A program made the position numbers and the translations under genes. From assembly GCA_037975125.1 (NCBI GenBank), contig CM075862.1:46589020-46653019 (forward strand): DNA of 64,000 bases, read 5' to 3'. Source of the stretch: Latrodectus hesperus. Its lineage: Eukaryota > Arthropoda > Arachnida > Araneae > Theridiidae. Numbering within the stretch: the stretch's first letter is position 1; every line of letters starts with the position of its first letter. The notes under the pieces are model-generated. The model was given only the letters and a program-made list of their open reading frames with translations, was not told where the DNA came from and searched no databases. This document shows positions 28,141 through 47,556 of the stretch, in pieces.

Positions 28141-29300
28141 TAGGGTCTCTCGAGTACACAAACTGACATACTACAACATTGCATGTACTCGACGTATATC
28201 TGAAGGTAATAGGAAGATGATTCGCTCTATGATTCCTGTAGAATAATTCATGAATCTATATGAGTACAAATTCTTACAATCCATAAGATCAGTGTTCTGA
28301 AAAGTGGTGGTATTTTAAAATTATTATTATGCTATCATCATTGACCACATTGGTAATATTTTAAAATGTGTTCCAAATATCATTAATATGCTCAATAACG
28401 TTTATATTTAGAAATATAAATTTATAAAAGATACAACACTTCACATGTGACTTGCCACATAAACCTGCTAAATTTGTTCAAGTTCATCACACTGCACAAT
28501 CTAAATAAACAATTGGAAATGATAAGATAAGATGTTCCCTTGCCAGACTAATTTCTAGACATAAAAGAGATCCAAATCATGCCAGCTACACTTGTTTCAT
28601 ACCATCACAGAAAGTATACTACTTGAATAGTCCTTGTTGACATGTAAGATCGACAGATTAATGATGTTTTCTCCAAACCAGCATGTATCCATTTACCCTG
28701 TGCAATCAAAATTAGAATTTGAAGACAAGGCAACATGTTTCCAATCATTGGTTGTTAAATGGTGATTTGGATAGACTCATGAAAAATATATAACTTCATT
28801 TCACAATGTCATTAATAGCACTCTTATGAGGCTTGGTACTGACATATCTATGATATCCCTTGAAAAATTCGCAAGCTGCTACTAAAGCCATGTCGCTGAT
28901 ACCAAACATAGCTTTTTCTAAGCGTTACAGGAATACTCTTAGAAAACAAAACTATGCTTCTTTGCTGTTAGCTTCTCTTAAAGCATAGAAATCCCCATCA
29001 ATATGAGGACACTTTGTATGTCCATCTTATTTAAGAAACTGCGGCAGCCATCGAAGATCCCGGTTTTCAGTCTTTTTCTGAAAATATACTGTCCAAAATG
29101 CTTTTGCTTTACCGAACTTACGATATACCTTTGAAATGGTGGTAAACGAAATTCTTTGTGTTTTTGCTATATCGGTGATTCTATGCCTCATCTATAGAAC
29201 ATCGTCTATAATGCTAGTTTCGAAATTTCTTGAATCTGACGACCTGTCATTGCTGCTGCATTAAATTAACTAACGGTTTTTGCAAGACATCTGTAGCATT
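28141..29300 (-). pseudogene. Tc1-like transposase relic
   Basis: Read on the minus strand from about 29250, broken frames show a Tc1/mariner transposase in the right order. The helix-turn-helix part RITDIAKTQRISFTTISKVY lies at about 29126-29185. The central DLTCQQG block lies at about 28632-28651, where related arthropod Tc1 proteins have a similar D-P-T-C-Q-Q-G motif. The IEHINDIW block lies at 28374-28397 and normally contains the last catalytic acid of the DDE triad. Several stops and frameshifts interrupt it, and the QDN block with the second catalytic Asp is not recognisable. The element is dead. Terminal inverted repeats were not found with confidence; the left edge near GGGTCTCTCGAG (28142) is an estimate. 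Confidence 0.8.
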
Positions 29301-34880
<5,580 letters not shown>

Positions 34881-34978
34881 AATGTTAACGTTTTCATACT
34901 AATCTGGTCTGACTCCGTGACATCAGGTAGAAGATTAGAAACAGCAATCCAATCAGCGGTATGAAATATGTTAATGTT
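34881..34978. repeat. Possible ~98-bp foldback or mini-MITE
   Basis: AATGTTAACGTTTTCATAC on the left and, reversed, CATTAACATATTTCATAC on the right form imperfect ends around a less AT-rich core (GGTCTGACTCCGTGACATC). No target duplication is clear. Confidence 0.45.
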
Positions 34979-35193
34979 ATACATAACTAAGCTATTTTAA
35001 AAATCGTTTATTTTTGCATACATAAGCAAAAAGTAACACCTATCAAATAAAATATAAGTTTATAGCATGTTCAGAAGCATACTTAAATTTACTTTTTTAA
35101 ATAAATGTGTTTTCTTCTATTTATTCCACATTAATTTTTTTAATCATGAGAAAGTTATGAATAACAACACCATTCAAAACAAATTTGGTGGCG

Positions 35194-35202
35194 TATATAT
35201 AC

Positions 35203-35288
<86 letters not shown>
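35194..35288. repeat. (TA)n microsatellite, ~95 bp
   Basis: A TA run with a short ACATATATAAT interruption at its left. Confidence 0.96.
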
Positions 35289-35291
<3 letters not shown>

Positions 35292-35582
35292 AATTTATAC
35301 AACATCTTTATTGCGAAATACGTAGTTCTTATATTTCTGTAAAGTAAAAATAAAAGGTTTCTGTAAAATAAAAATTTTTATATTTCTTTATTTTTATATT
35401 TTTTAAAGTAATGAAAATCATCTTTAGTAACAAAAAACTAAAAATAAATAATAAAATTTGTCATGCGGCTTCTTTTGAGATTTCCCAAAGTATCTGTAAT
35501 AATAGTTCAGGAAAGTCAATATGCTGCAGATTTTTATTTTTATAAATTAAAATAAACATTATTAAATCTAGCTATAATATAA
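35289..35582. other. AT-rich non-coding stretch
   Basis: Contains a small direct repeat of TTTCTGTAAA-TAAAAAT-AAAGG words near 35334-35370; nothing else was recognised. Confidence 0.55.
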
Positions 35583-35830
35583 TGAATAAAGCAGGTTGAT
35601 GGCTGATTAGCTAGCGTCCCTAACTTCGAAAGTGTAGGTCACAGGTCCGATTCCTGGTTCAGGCATGGATGTTCCTATCTCTGTGTGTGCTTTTCTCTGT
35701 CTTTTCACTTTCGGGGGAAAGATGGCCTACCCATTAGATGTCTCACTGTTGGCATGACTTTCACCCCTTGTAGCTCTGAATCTGATTAAATTCTAAAAGA
35801 CAGCCGGGCATTAAAAATGTTTTAAATTAA
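35583..35830 (+). mobile_element. tRNA-derived SINE, family A, copy 2
   Basis: The head GGCTGATTAGCTAGCGTCCC (35600-35619) gives the A-box-like region, ACAGGTCCGATTCCTGG (35641-35657) the B-box-like region, and GGCATGGATGTTCC the junction shared with the copies at 16187-16516 (reversed) and 55676-55977 (reversed). The body includes a GCCTACCCATTAGA block equivalent to the CCCATTTATAGGGTAGGC block of copy 1. No clear target duplication. Confidence 0.85.
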
Positions 35831-35879
35831 AGTATTTTTTCTTTAATTATTTCATGAAATTGTGTTTTATATTTGAAAT

Positions 35880-36220
35880 CAAATCTGAATTTTGAACTAA
35901 GATTCAGCTCCAAAAGGTACTGTTACATCAAGATAATGCAAGACCACATTCGTCTGTATTCACCTGCTAGCATGTACAGGCTCGAATAGGGTCTTTTGGC
36001 ACACCCACCATATCCTATTTGACATGCAATTCTTCGGAATCGGAAGCGATTTTTCGGAATTATTTTTTCCCACTTGCAGTTACATTTTGCTGGCTGCTGA
36101 AAGTTGCGACATAATGAAAAGATCACCCAAGATTTGCAACCATATCGTCTCTGGCGAGGTTTGGAAAAACTACCGAAATGTGGGCAAAAAAATCATAGAT
36201 TTGTATCCACATTAAAGGTA
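35880..36220 (+). pseudogene. mariner transposase C-terminal relic
   Basis: Translated pieces match the end of mariner-family transposases in order. LLHQDNARPHSS lies at about 35923-35955, where the D of QDN is the second catalytic Asp. HPPYP at 36002-36016 is followed by a stop where the third catalytic Asp block (SPDLAP in the family) should be. GLEKLPKCGQK lies at about 36158-36190 and corresponds to the conserved GIEKLPKRW segment. The first block is in a different frame from the other two, so there is at least one frameshift as well as stops. The N-terminal half is absent. Open frames at 36024-36310 are fragments of this relic or out of frame. Confidence 0.85.
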
Positions 36221-36875
36221 CTGTTTTCACGGCTTTTTTTTCTATCTTTTATAAAAACTATTTTGGTGAAAAACTTTTATTTTAACCAGATAAATTTCGA
36301 TGATGTATGATATAAATAACTGGTTATACAACTAAACTGACATGAAAACACTTGATTTTATAGATGAAATCGCTTATACACAATTTTATACCTTACTTGA
36401 TAACTAAAAATCGTTACAATCAATTGCTAATGATAGATTATGAAAAAAGAAGTTTATCAGTGTTATTTTCAACATTTAAAACTGTTTTCTAAATTTTTTT
36501 CTAATCATAACTTATTTGATTTTCATTATTTTATATATAATAATTATTTATATTATGTTCTAAGTATAATGAAAATATATTTCACTTAGTCATTCTAGTA
36601 TAATAGAATGTTTGTCGTAGTTAACAAAATGCTTAGTTTTTTTACTGATCATGCAGTAGCAGCAAATCAATTTTCCACGGAACTTTATATTCAGAAATAT
36701 ATTTTTATGTAATCATAAAATATATTTTATTCATTAAAAGTTGATTTTCATTTACTGATGTATCAAGATAAATCATTTCAGAATATATAATCCTGATTGT
36801 TGAATTATAATTATAATGTGAATGTTAAAGTCAGTATACATTAATCATCTTCAGTTGCTATTTAAATCTATAAAA

Positions 36876-36876
<1 letters not shown>
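36221..36876. other. AT-rich non-coding stretch
   Basis: Nothing recognised. Confidence 0.55.
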
Positions 36877-36932
<56 letters not shown>

Positions 36933-36955
36933 TATATATATATATATATATATAT
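36877..36955. repeat. (TA)n microsatellite, ~79 bp
   Basis: A TA run with one GATA interruption near 36931. Confidence 0.97.
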
Positions 36956-38320
36956 TTTCATATGATTTAATATAAATTATTTCTCAATTTTTAATACACT
37001 CAAATAATTGATGAATCAGAATAATTTACGTACTTATCTTAACTTTGAAATCTTATTGAAACTATTAGAAAAATATTCCAATTAGATTGAAATGTTTTTT
37101 TATTAATTAACAAAATTATTTCCCTCCAATCAACATGTTCATTTGTGAATTAACTAATTTAGATATACTATGCTGGTATTTTTAAATTCTTTCCTTGAGT
37201 TGTTATACAGAAACACTAAGCACAAGTTAATTTAATTTAATCCTTTAATTAAGCAATTACATGGTTGGTTGAATTGATTGAAAAGGCTTAAAATGAAGTT
37301 AAGATTGTACAAAATGTTTTTATTCGGAGTGATTTAAAAGTACCACCTATATCTTAGAGTACGATACAAATTGATAAAAATAATTGCGCTGAAGCTAAAA
37401 TAATTGAGAATTTACGATAAAATATTAATTACAAAAAGAGAATCTCTAAAGAATTATTTAAAAATTGTAATAAATCATACATATGATTATGAATGGATTA
37501 TTATGTTTTATGTCAGTCTCAAACTGAGTACAAAATTTCTATACAGAAAAATATTTTTAAGAATTCTCAATTAATAATTTTTTATCAATAAAATAATTAT
37601 ACATAGTTCACTGAATAATATCATCGTCCTGCATGTATAAAAAATAGAACAGAATGTGCCATAGGTCATTTAAAAAGTTTTGTAAGCAAAAGTTTTTTAC
37701 ACTCTAAATTTCCAAAAAAATTTTAAGCATAAAAGGAAGAATATTAAACTTTTTTTCACACATTATAATAATTTTCAGTTTCTTGGTATTTATTTTAGGA
37801 TTTAAAAATAGCCGATGAAAAGTATTCTCTTTAATGCTTGCTATTTTTTATATATTTCTTAAGGCTTTGAGAAATGAGGATACAGCGATTTTTTTCATTA
37901 AAATGTAAAGTTTCATAATTTGCTTAAGACAACATTCAGCCAATTTTTCTTTTTTTAAATTCATACTTTGTATTTTTTGTTGCATACTTAAGATGTTTCA
38001 TTTTCACGTGATTTCTATTTAATTACGTTGTCAGAGGTTTTAATGTTTGCTGTTTCTTATGTTTATTTTTTTTTCCTTCAGAAAGGTTAAACCTTTTTAT
38101 TTTTAAATGCAATTTTATAATTTTAGTATATGTAAATACTTACATGTTTGCAATTAAAGTTTCCACAAGTTTAATTTTTCATATTCATATCATTTAATCA
38201 TGAGCAATTTCTGTAACTTTATTAAATTTATGCTTTTTTTCATTGAATGAATATAATTTTTAAAAATATTGTACATGACTTAGTAATAACTATAGCACCC
38301 TAGAATCAAAATGATTAATA
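36956..38320. other. AT-rich non-coding stretch
   Basis: Nothing recognised. Confidence 0.55.
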
Positions 38321-38406
38321 AATTATTATGATTAATAATATTATTAAGATTATAATTATTATGATTAATAATATATTATTATGATTAATAATATAATATT
38401 ATTGAT
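38321..38406. repeat. Tandem ATTATTATGATTAATAATA repeat, 3 units
   Basis: The near-palindromic word ATTATTATGATTAATAATA appears three times between 38322 and 38395, two of them abutting. Confidence 0.85.
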
Positions 38407-39004
38407 ATTATTTTTAGTAACACATTATGTCTCACGTAAAATGCTTAAAGCAAACTTAACTTTCTATTATAATTTAAGAAATTATCTTACAATTTACTAT
38501 GAAATCTAACCAAATATTTTCGAAATCACTTGAAATGTAAGCTTTATTTTATATTTATTCTTGTTATAATAGTTAATTCAAGTATTACTGACAATACCAA
38601 ATTCATTCATTCTTATAATACCGAATTCATGCGTTACAAAATATTAATTTTGAAGATTAGCAATTACTCTTATAAAATAATTGTCATGTTTATGGATACA
38701 TGTAACTAGTAGTTGGAGGTACTTATCTGGTTTCATCTTTGTTCATAAATCAAGATCGTGATAGTGATATAAAGTGTGCTTATTAAATATTTATTCGTTC
38801 TAACATTTCCCCTATGCGCGTTAATATATACCAACTCGGAAGGTAACCACTACATATAGGCATGTAAAATATCGCTTGAGCAAAATCAATAGCTGAAAAT
38901 ATTATGTGAATATTTAACATCGGCGAAGGATTACTTTTATTTATAATACTCCTTCAATAAAAAATCCTTGCCCTTTTTTAAACTAAAATTATATTTGCAA
39001 TTAA
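38407..39004. other. AT-rich non-coding stretch
   Basis: Nothing recognised. Confidence 0.55.
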
Positions 39005-39277
39005 GAAAATCTGGCACAGGTGCCATATAATCCATGATTCCAAATTTTGAGATGGATGATTTTTTGGTGGATTTTCTTATGTATTTAGCAACCTCATTAT
39101 TATTACGTCATACATATAAAAACCTATAAGAATTTTATGCAGAAAATTCTATTTTGGTAACCCTAGTATTTATGTCATCGATCATGTCATGATACGTCAT
39201 CTTGGCAACATTTCTTCATCGCCAAAATAATTCAGAATTTGGAATCATGGATTATACGGCACCTGTGCCGAAAATCT
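39005..39277 (+). mobile_element. MITE, 250-bp inverted-repeat family, copy 3, with perfect 8-bp target duplication
   Basis: The element proper is 39013-39269 (257 bp). The left end is GGCACAGGTGCCATATAATC and the right end, reversed, is GGCACAGGTGCCGTATAATC. GAAAATCT occurs immediately outside both ends (39005-39012 and 39270-39277), a perfect 8-bp duplication that fixes the element boundaries for the family. The first 12 bases, GGCACAGGTGCC, are themselves an inverted pair GGCAC/GTGCC around AG. No coding capacity. Confidence 0.95.
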
Positions 39278-41395
39278 TAGGAATAACTTAGTTGAACCAC
39301 TAATAGCTAAAAGACAAAAGATAACAAGGTAAAATTATCAAAGTGCTAAAAAAATAAAATAAGAGAGCCAAAGCTAATATGCCACTTGATGAAAACTGGT
39401 GATTTTATTTTTCGCCTAGCTCCTTTTTTGCATATTTCAAGAAACAAGATAGCACTGAAAACACGATAGACTAACCACAAATAAACTAAAATATCTAACA
39501 TTATGACCTTAAATTGGCGAGAAACATAGGAGCACAAGACCATCCAAGTTTAGACCATCCAAATTTTTAAGTAAGAACAAAATTACTTTGTAGTCAGAAT
39601 TATTTTGTAAACAAGATGTTCAAAATACACTTTATAAGAAAGAAATATTTTCTTATATTTCTTTCCAATAGAATTTGTTTCATAGTAATTTTATTTATAA
39701 ATATTTTAATTTATAACCAATCTAACGGGTCAAAGCAACTAATTTTCGTAGTCCATATCTTCCGTTAGAAAGCATACATTAAAATTCGTGTAAAATTACG
39801 TTTTAAGAAAAATTATGACAAATTATTTATCTACGGTCAATGTTCTTTTTTTCCCCAGTAATGCAGATCAGATAGGCACAAATCAGATGAGTTGTAAAAT
39901 GTTTAATTCCCTTTTATTATGGAGTTATTCAATATTAACATTGGAACTCCTTTCATAATTACTTCAATATGTATTTCCAATTGGTCAAGTATTTATAAAA
40001 ATGCAAACATTATCATTTAACTGAAAAAAAACAATACTTTTTTGAAAAAAAAGAATACAAATAATTTGTAGAAAGGGTGTTATCCAATTCCTTGTGTATT
40101 TTTCTTTAACCCAAACATGTATGCCTAAATGACAGCTTTAGATAGCGAGAAAGATCCAGGAAAATAAATATATTAGGATGCCCCTTGGCAAAAATTGGAG
40201 TTTTTGGTAATCAAAACTTTTATCGAGCGTATTTGAAAAAACAAAATGCCACCTAAAATATTTTGCGATGATACACAGTTAAAAAAAATTACATAAATTT
40301 TACATACAAATGTGTATTTCCTTACTCAACATAATTCAACAGGTGCTAAATTGGCGAGAAACCACAGGATACCATAAAGTATAAGTCATTTGAAAGATCT
40401 ACACACCCTTTTCTTCAAGTGAACTCAGATCCCGTGATGTATTTCTTTACGGTATAAGCAAGTTTACCATGAGTTCAAATCAGCCCTATAGTTACGTTAA
40501 AAAATTTCTTACAAATACTATCATCAAAATTTTGAAATAAATTCAAAATTCTTAACCCGTGCAGGTGTTCTAGGTTCAACCCCAATCAACATTTTAGTTG
40601 TATAATCAAATAAGAATTTTGTTTATACTGACTTAATATAAAGTTGGTATTTCTTTGAGAATTTATTCGAAGATTGTTTTATTGCTTAAATCCATTCAAG
40701 TCTTTAAAAAAAACTAATTTGATTTTATAACGTTTAACTTTTCTAAGATAATTATTAACCTATTTCCAATGTTTAATTAAATCATATTTGGTATCATTAT
40801 AAAAACATTCACAGTGAAATCTGCGTGTTCCAAGTGACTAATAAAAATATAATATTGTAACTTAAATTACTTATTAAGTGTTGTTGTTGTCGTGTAACAA
40901 ATGCAAAATAATAAAAGAAAAGGTAAAAGAAAGAAAAAGAAAAAAAAACAAGCCATAATACTTATTAAATACTTTTGTAAAATATGATGATTTTCTTTTT
41001 CATTTGAAAAAACTGGATGTGTAAACAATTTTAATTTTTTTATCATAATTTAACATATTTTTGTGAAAAAAAATGTTAAATACTTTCACTTTATTTATAA
41101 AATAAATAAAAAGTGAAAAATATAAAAATACAAACACAAAAAATATATTTCTATCTAGTTTAAAAAAAAAATTTACGAATCAACTAAACATGTAATCTAT
41201 TTCTATAAGTCAACAAGAAATATTTGTCATTAACATCATTTTTAAATATTGACAACAGTTCAGATTATTAATAAGGAAGAGCTGACGGACCAACTGTTAT
41301 AGACAACAGCAATAACATTTATTTAACAAATAGAAAACAATTAAACATTAATGCAGGGATTTTAATATAACATTTTTGATGTCGTTTTATTAGAA
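39278..41395. other. AT-rich stretch with a repeated TAAATTGGCGAGAAAC word
   Basis: TAAATTGGCGAGAAAC occurs at about 39512 and again at about 40349, followed both times by AGGA within a few bases. The surrounding sequence is only weakly similar. The minus-strand frame 39346-39543 is unrecognised. A (TTG)n tract at 40879-40891 resembles the SINE tails elsewhere, but no SINE head was found. Confidence 0.4.
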
Positions 41396-41490
41396 TTCCT
41401 TACCCACGTCCTTCTTGCTTGGTATTCAAGTGCCGTCTGCCGTTTGAACGCTGAGTTCAGGCGCAGTTGACGCGCATGCGCCAACAAATT
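41396..41490. promoter_or_regulatory. Small CpG-bearing patch with NRF1-like GCGCATGCGC
   Basis: A short GC-rich patch in AT-rich DNA contains the self-complementary decamer GCGCATGCGC at 41472-41481. This is the core of the binding site of NRF1/Ewg-type factors. No transcription unit can be tied to it, so a regulatory role is inference. Confidence 0.3.
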
Positions 41491-42121
41491 TAATGTTAGA
41501 CTTATGAAAAAACAAAAGCATGGTTCTCATTCATTTCTAACTTATTTGATATATTAAATCTCCTTGAAATAAAAGTACATTGTTTTAAATTTATACATAT
41601 TTTAATATAAACATTTATTTCAGAATAAGTGTAATCCAAAAATAGTGTAATAAAATACATTAGCTTTTACACAAAATTTATCGTGAATGGATATTTCAAA
41701 AATTGACTACATGCATACATTTCTGTCAAACTGAAATTAAATTGAACAAATTCTAAGAAATGATGGCACAGAAATAATATGTTGATACAGACCAGCACAA
41801 AAAACTGATATTAAATAAAATAAAAATCGTAAAATTTTCTTATTGTTTGGGTAAACAACAAACGGTTTATTTAAAATAAAAAATAAAAAACACTTAAAAT
41901 TTGAAATCTGTTGGTTAGAAATCAGATATTACAAATATTTAATTTTAAAATGCTTTAAAATGTTTATTATTTAAAACTTTTTTAGGTAGCTTAAATTTCA
42001 GGATGTATCCTTTTTTATTAATGTGAATACAGTGCATATAACTATTAATAGAGAATAGATTCCAATTATACAAATGATTTTATGCGATATTTATTTTCGA
42101 CAAATTTTTGCATTCAAATAA

Positions 42122-42124
<3 letters not shown>
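41491..42124. other. AT-rich non-coding stretch
   Basis: Nothing recognised. Confidence 0.55.
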
Positions 42125-42218
<94 letters not shown>

Positions 42219-42233
42219 TGTGGGTGTGTGTGT
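42125..42233. repeat. Compound (AT)n/(GT)n microsatellite
   Basis: An AT run to about 42202, then GT repeats with a GGG interruption to 42233. Confidence 0.97.
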
Positions 42234-43811
42234 TAAATTACTTCCTAAAATTTAAGTATCAATACATTCATATCTATCATTTCTTGAGAGTATTTTTTAT
42301 AATAAGAAAAATAAATTTATACAGTTTGGAAAAATGAAGCAAACCTAATCTACCTGGCAAAAGTATAATAATAAAACCAAGCAGAATATAAAATCCCTCA
42401 TTAATTCTCAGATATGATGAAAAGTAAAATATTGTATGCAATTTTTCTTTCTAAGTTTCTAAAAGTATCCCAACTTGATAGGCTTCTGCAATACTTAATA
42501 AAAAATAAGCTCATATTTAGATAGAAGTGAAAGTTGCTAAAAAAGTACGCCAGCGTTAATATTTCCAGATTTCATTCCAAGTTAAGAAAATTATAGAATT
42601 TCAAAATTGAAAAGGAAAATTCTTTTCTAGGCTAGGCAGGCTTTCCAAATATTAAAAATGAATCAAATTCAACAAAATTGTTTTTTTCTAGCTTACAAAT
42701 AATGTTTTAATAAACATTGATATCAAAAAAATATTTTGTTTTTTCGTCAATTTATGCACCAATATAACAGGAACTCTTGACAAAATCATATTCCTGAGTA
42801 TTTCATTTGCTGCTTGTGGTTGGTTATTCAAGCCTTATCGTTTGAAGTTGTGTGTGCTTTAATCATCTTTTATTTTCAGAAAAAACTACAATGAGAAATA
42901 TTGTGCAATTTGGCCAGATGAAAGAGTTTCCCTGATTTTTACTGACTTAAATCCTGTGCTACAGATTTTTTTGATAATATCCGATCTTCTGGACATGGTC
43001 TAGCTTTTAGCAAGATCTTGAGAAATATACCACAACAATGAAGTCATTTAAACTAAATAACTTCAACGTTGGATTTTCTATTACAAAAAGATTCTTCTTA
43101 ATTCAGTAATGTAGTGAAATAAGTTTAATTTCACTTATAAATAGTGGTACAAAATATACATATATATATAATTTATGTTTATGATTCACCTAGGCCTAGC
43201 GGCAGAAACGGGCTTTTTGAAGCATGGACTTCAACCATTGCCATTATGGAATTATAGGAGATAAGTACCTGATTCCAATTACTGCATACAGGTCTATTAA
43301 GAGCTTCCTCTAGAGTTTTCCTGATTTCTACCTTTTGCGAATTAAAATTGGCCTACTGTTTATAAATAACCTTCCTGTATAGTAATAAGGGGTGGGTGTT
43401 AAAACGTTTCGGATGACAAAGTGTTGGATGTCATTTGTCAACCAATTAGTGTGAAAATTTTGGGCACTTGATATATTAATTGCTGAACTAGAATGAAATA
43501 GTTAGATTTGCATTGATTTTTAGTCTCTTTATACCCATTACTTTATTTTGTGAAGATCTCCTATACTTAAGCACGTATCAAATTTGTATCATAATCCATT
43601 CAATTAAATAAACTTATTGGAAAGGATATATGCTAAACTGTGAAACAAATATATAATTTATTGGGTAAAAAGTTTTACAATGATTCAGAAAGAAAGTTTT
43701 TCAATTGACGCATTAAAAATTTGTAATTTCCAATGTACGCATGAGAAAATAATTATTTGATTTTATTATGCATAGTAAATTTTGATTTGGATATCTCAAT
43801 GTTAAATATAA
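42234..43811. other. AT-rich stretch with a less AT-rich patch at 43180-43450
   Basis: The patch 43180-43450 (CACCTAGGCCTAGCGGCAG region) has no open frame or known repeat motif that I recognise. Confidence 0.5.
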
Positions 43812-44315
43812 ATATCTATATATAAGTGGACAAAATCATTTTTCCCTTCAGTTCCCTGCAGAATTAAGAATTCTGGTTTTACACTGACTTTCAATAGCTA
43901 CCTTTCAGTAGCAGAAAAATTCAATAGCTACCTACACCGTTTCCACATTAAAAACAGTGAGGTGTGCATGTGTAACTCTGGGAGTGACAACCCTTCTCAC
44001 ATTCTTCTTGAATGCTCATCTGTTTCAGAAGAAAGAAACGAACTTTGCAAAGACTTATATAACAGGTGGCCCCCGATTATGGTGGACCTAGTTAAGAAAA
44101 AAAGTTTTGAATTTTTTGTAAAATTTATCCATGCTGTTATGTAATTCCTTTTTCATTTTTATATCTCTTTTTTTCTCTCTGCCTTCTTTTATTATTATTT
44201 TTTTCATCTCATGATTATTTGGATTTGTTATGTAGGTACATTTGTTGTAACTTCGGGCCCTGTAACCTTGGTGCACATGGAGATATTTTTGTTTTCCCAA
44301 ATAAGATAAAAAAAT
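43812..44315 (+). pseudogene. Non-LTR retrotransposon 3' end (polyprotein C-terminus and 3' UTR)
   Basis: An open frame from about 43812 to the stop at 44144 encodes the end of a non-LTR retrotransposon ORF2. YKWTKSFFPSV (about 43821-43853) corresponds to the W-x-FFP segment after the RNase H-like region. NSYLHRFHIKNS is followed by the zinc-knuckle-like C-x-C...H-x4-C (CMCNSGSDNPSHILLEC, about 43965-44015) and a charged tail. The reverse transcriptase domain is missing, as expected for a 5'-truncated copy. The sequence after the stop is T-rich and ends at AAATAAGATAAAAAAATA (about 44299-44316), likely the 3' terminus. FNSYL is encoded twice, exactly 30 bases apart (43890 and 43920), an in-frame duplication. 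No target duplication found. Confidence 0.8.
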
Positions 44316-46150
<1,835 letters not shown>

Positions 46151-47425
46151 CGAATGGTCCATAATGTGTACTATTTCTGACACTCATATTAGTTTATACT
46201 ATTGAAGAATCTTGGTCAATTTAAGATTTACCAGCTCTTAAACAAATTAAGTTTCCATGGGGAAATCATTAACTATAGTTTATTTGTTATTTTAAATTAA
46301 TAAATTAGAAGCTATCTGAAGGGAGATTATTGTATTTCGATAGACAAATTAAAATTTGGCTATTTTCTTAGACCAATAAGTTTGAAGTCTGAAAATTTAA
46401 AAGTTCCAGCTTCAAAAATATTTGAGCTTACTTTTTAACATGGAATTATGAAGAAATTTACGGAATAAATAAAAAAAAAGAAATTTTAAGTGATTTTGTG
46501 TTTAGCCCCATAAGAAATTTACATTATGCATGTGATTCTTTATTTTATATTAATTCTCATAAAAATTGAAAGAATATATTATCACATTAATAATTTTGAA
46601 TTTCAATTCAGTAATTTATTTTAATTCAGTTATTTTATTTTTATATATTTGAATTCATTGTTTATATAATTTTAAGCCCACTTTTTTTAATAAAAATGAT
46701 AAGTGCTTTATTTCTGAAGATTTTCCTAGCAGCTTAAATTATATCATCCAATATAACTTATTATTAGAAAGACTTACAGCTCACTTTTTAAAAAAAATTA
46801 TGTTTTAGAGAATGAGAGAAAAGAGAAATGGAAATTTAAAAAGTTCGCGGCAGAAATGCATTCCTTCTGTTCGGATATAAATTTTGCCTATATTATTTTC
46901 TTCACGGTTGTGTATATTGTTATTCACAACACATTTGATATATTTAAATATTACACAGACAAATGGCGTAGAACATACTTTAAAACTTAGCTCGAAATTG
47001 AGCATTTCCTCGTGTTCAAAAAGTGACATTAAAACAATCGCCAAACAATAAAAAAACGGAAAAAACAACAAAAACGGGAAAACAAATTTTTTTTTAATTT
47101 ACAATATAGACGTTTAGTTCCTCCAACACCAATAAGTCTTAACACACACATACTAAAACTTAAAACAAATTAAAACTCTTAAGCATGCCATTAAATATAC
47201 AATAAAATAAACTGGTGTTATACGAAGAAAAAACTCGTAATTCATACGCGATCTAATTTCCATATTTAATGTCAAATTATATAACACAGTATTCATTTTT
47301 TAAATTTTATATATTTTTGTAAATAAAATCGCTTTGTGTGTCTACTGAATTTTCATTTGAATTTGAAATGAAAAACACTATGGGTTGGAATTAAATTTAT
47401 ATCAAGGTATTGGACTTCTGCTAAA
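46151..47425. other. AT-rich non-coding stretch
   Basis: The minus-strand frame 46805-47071 (88 residues) is hydrophobic at the start and unrecognised. Confidence 0.5.
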
Positions 47426-47444
47426 TTAACCCCTTGCCAGTGTC

Positions 47445-47556
47445 GCCCGAATTCAGTTCGGGCAATTACTGCGTGTAGAATTTGTGATACCCGAACTCAG
47501 TTCGGACGGAAGAAAAATTAACGTTTCTATTTTGTGAAGTCCAAGCTAAGTTCGTC
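47445..47556. repeat. Three spaced palindromes inside the piggyBac left end
   Basis: GCCCGAATTCAGTTCGGGC (47445-47463), CCCGAACTCAGTTCGGA (47490-47506) and a decayed GTCCAAGCTAAGTTCGTC (47539-47556) repeat with a spacing of about 44-50 bp; the latter two are each preceded by TTTGTGA (47481 and 47531, 50 bp apart). Their position suggests subterminal transposase or host-factor binding sites. Confidence 0.85.

Noticed and set aside
38321..38406. Possible replication origin or matrix-attachment signature in the AT-rich palindromic repeat
   Set aside because: AT-richness and local palindromes are common across this window; there is no specific evidence.
40552..40590. B-box-like GGTTCAACCCC
   Set aside because: No A-box-like partner and no similarity to the SINE families here.
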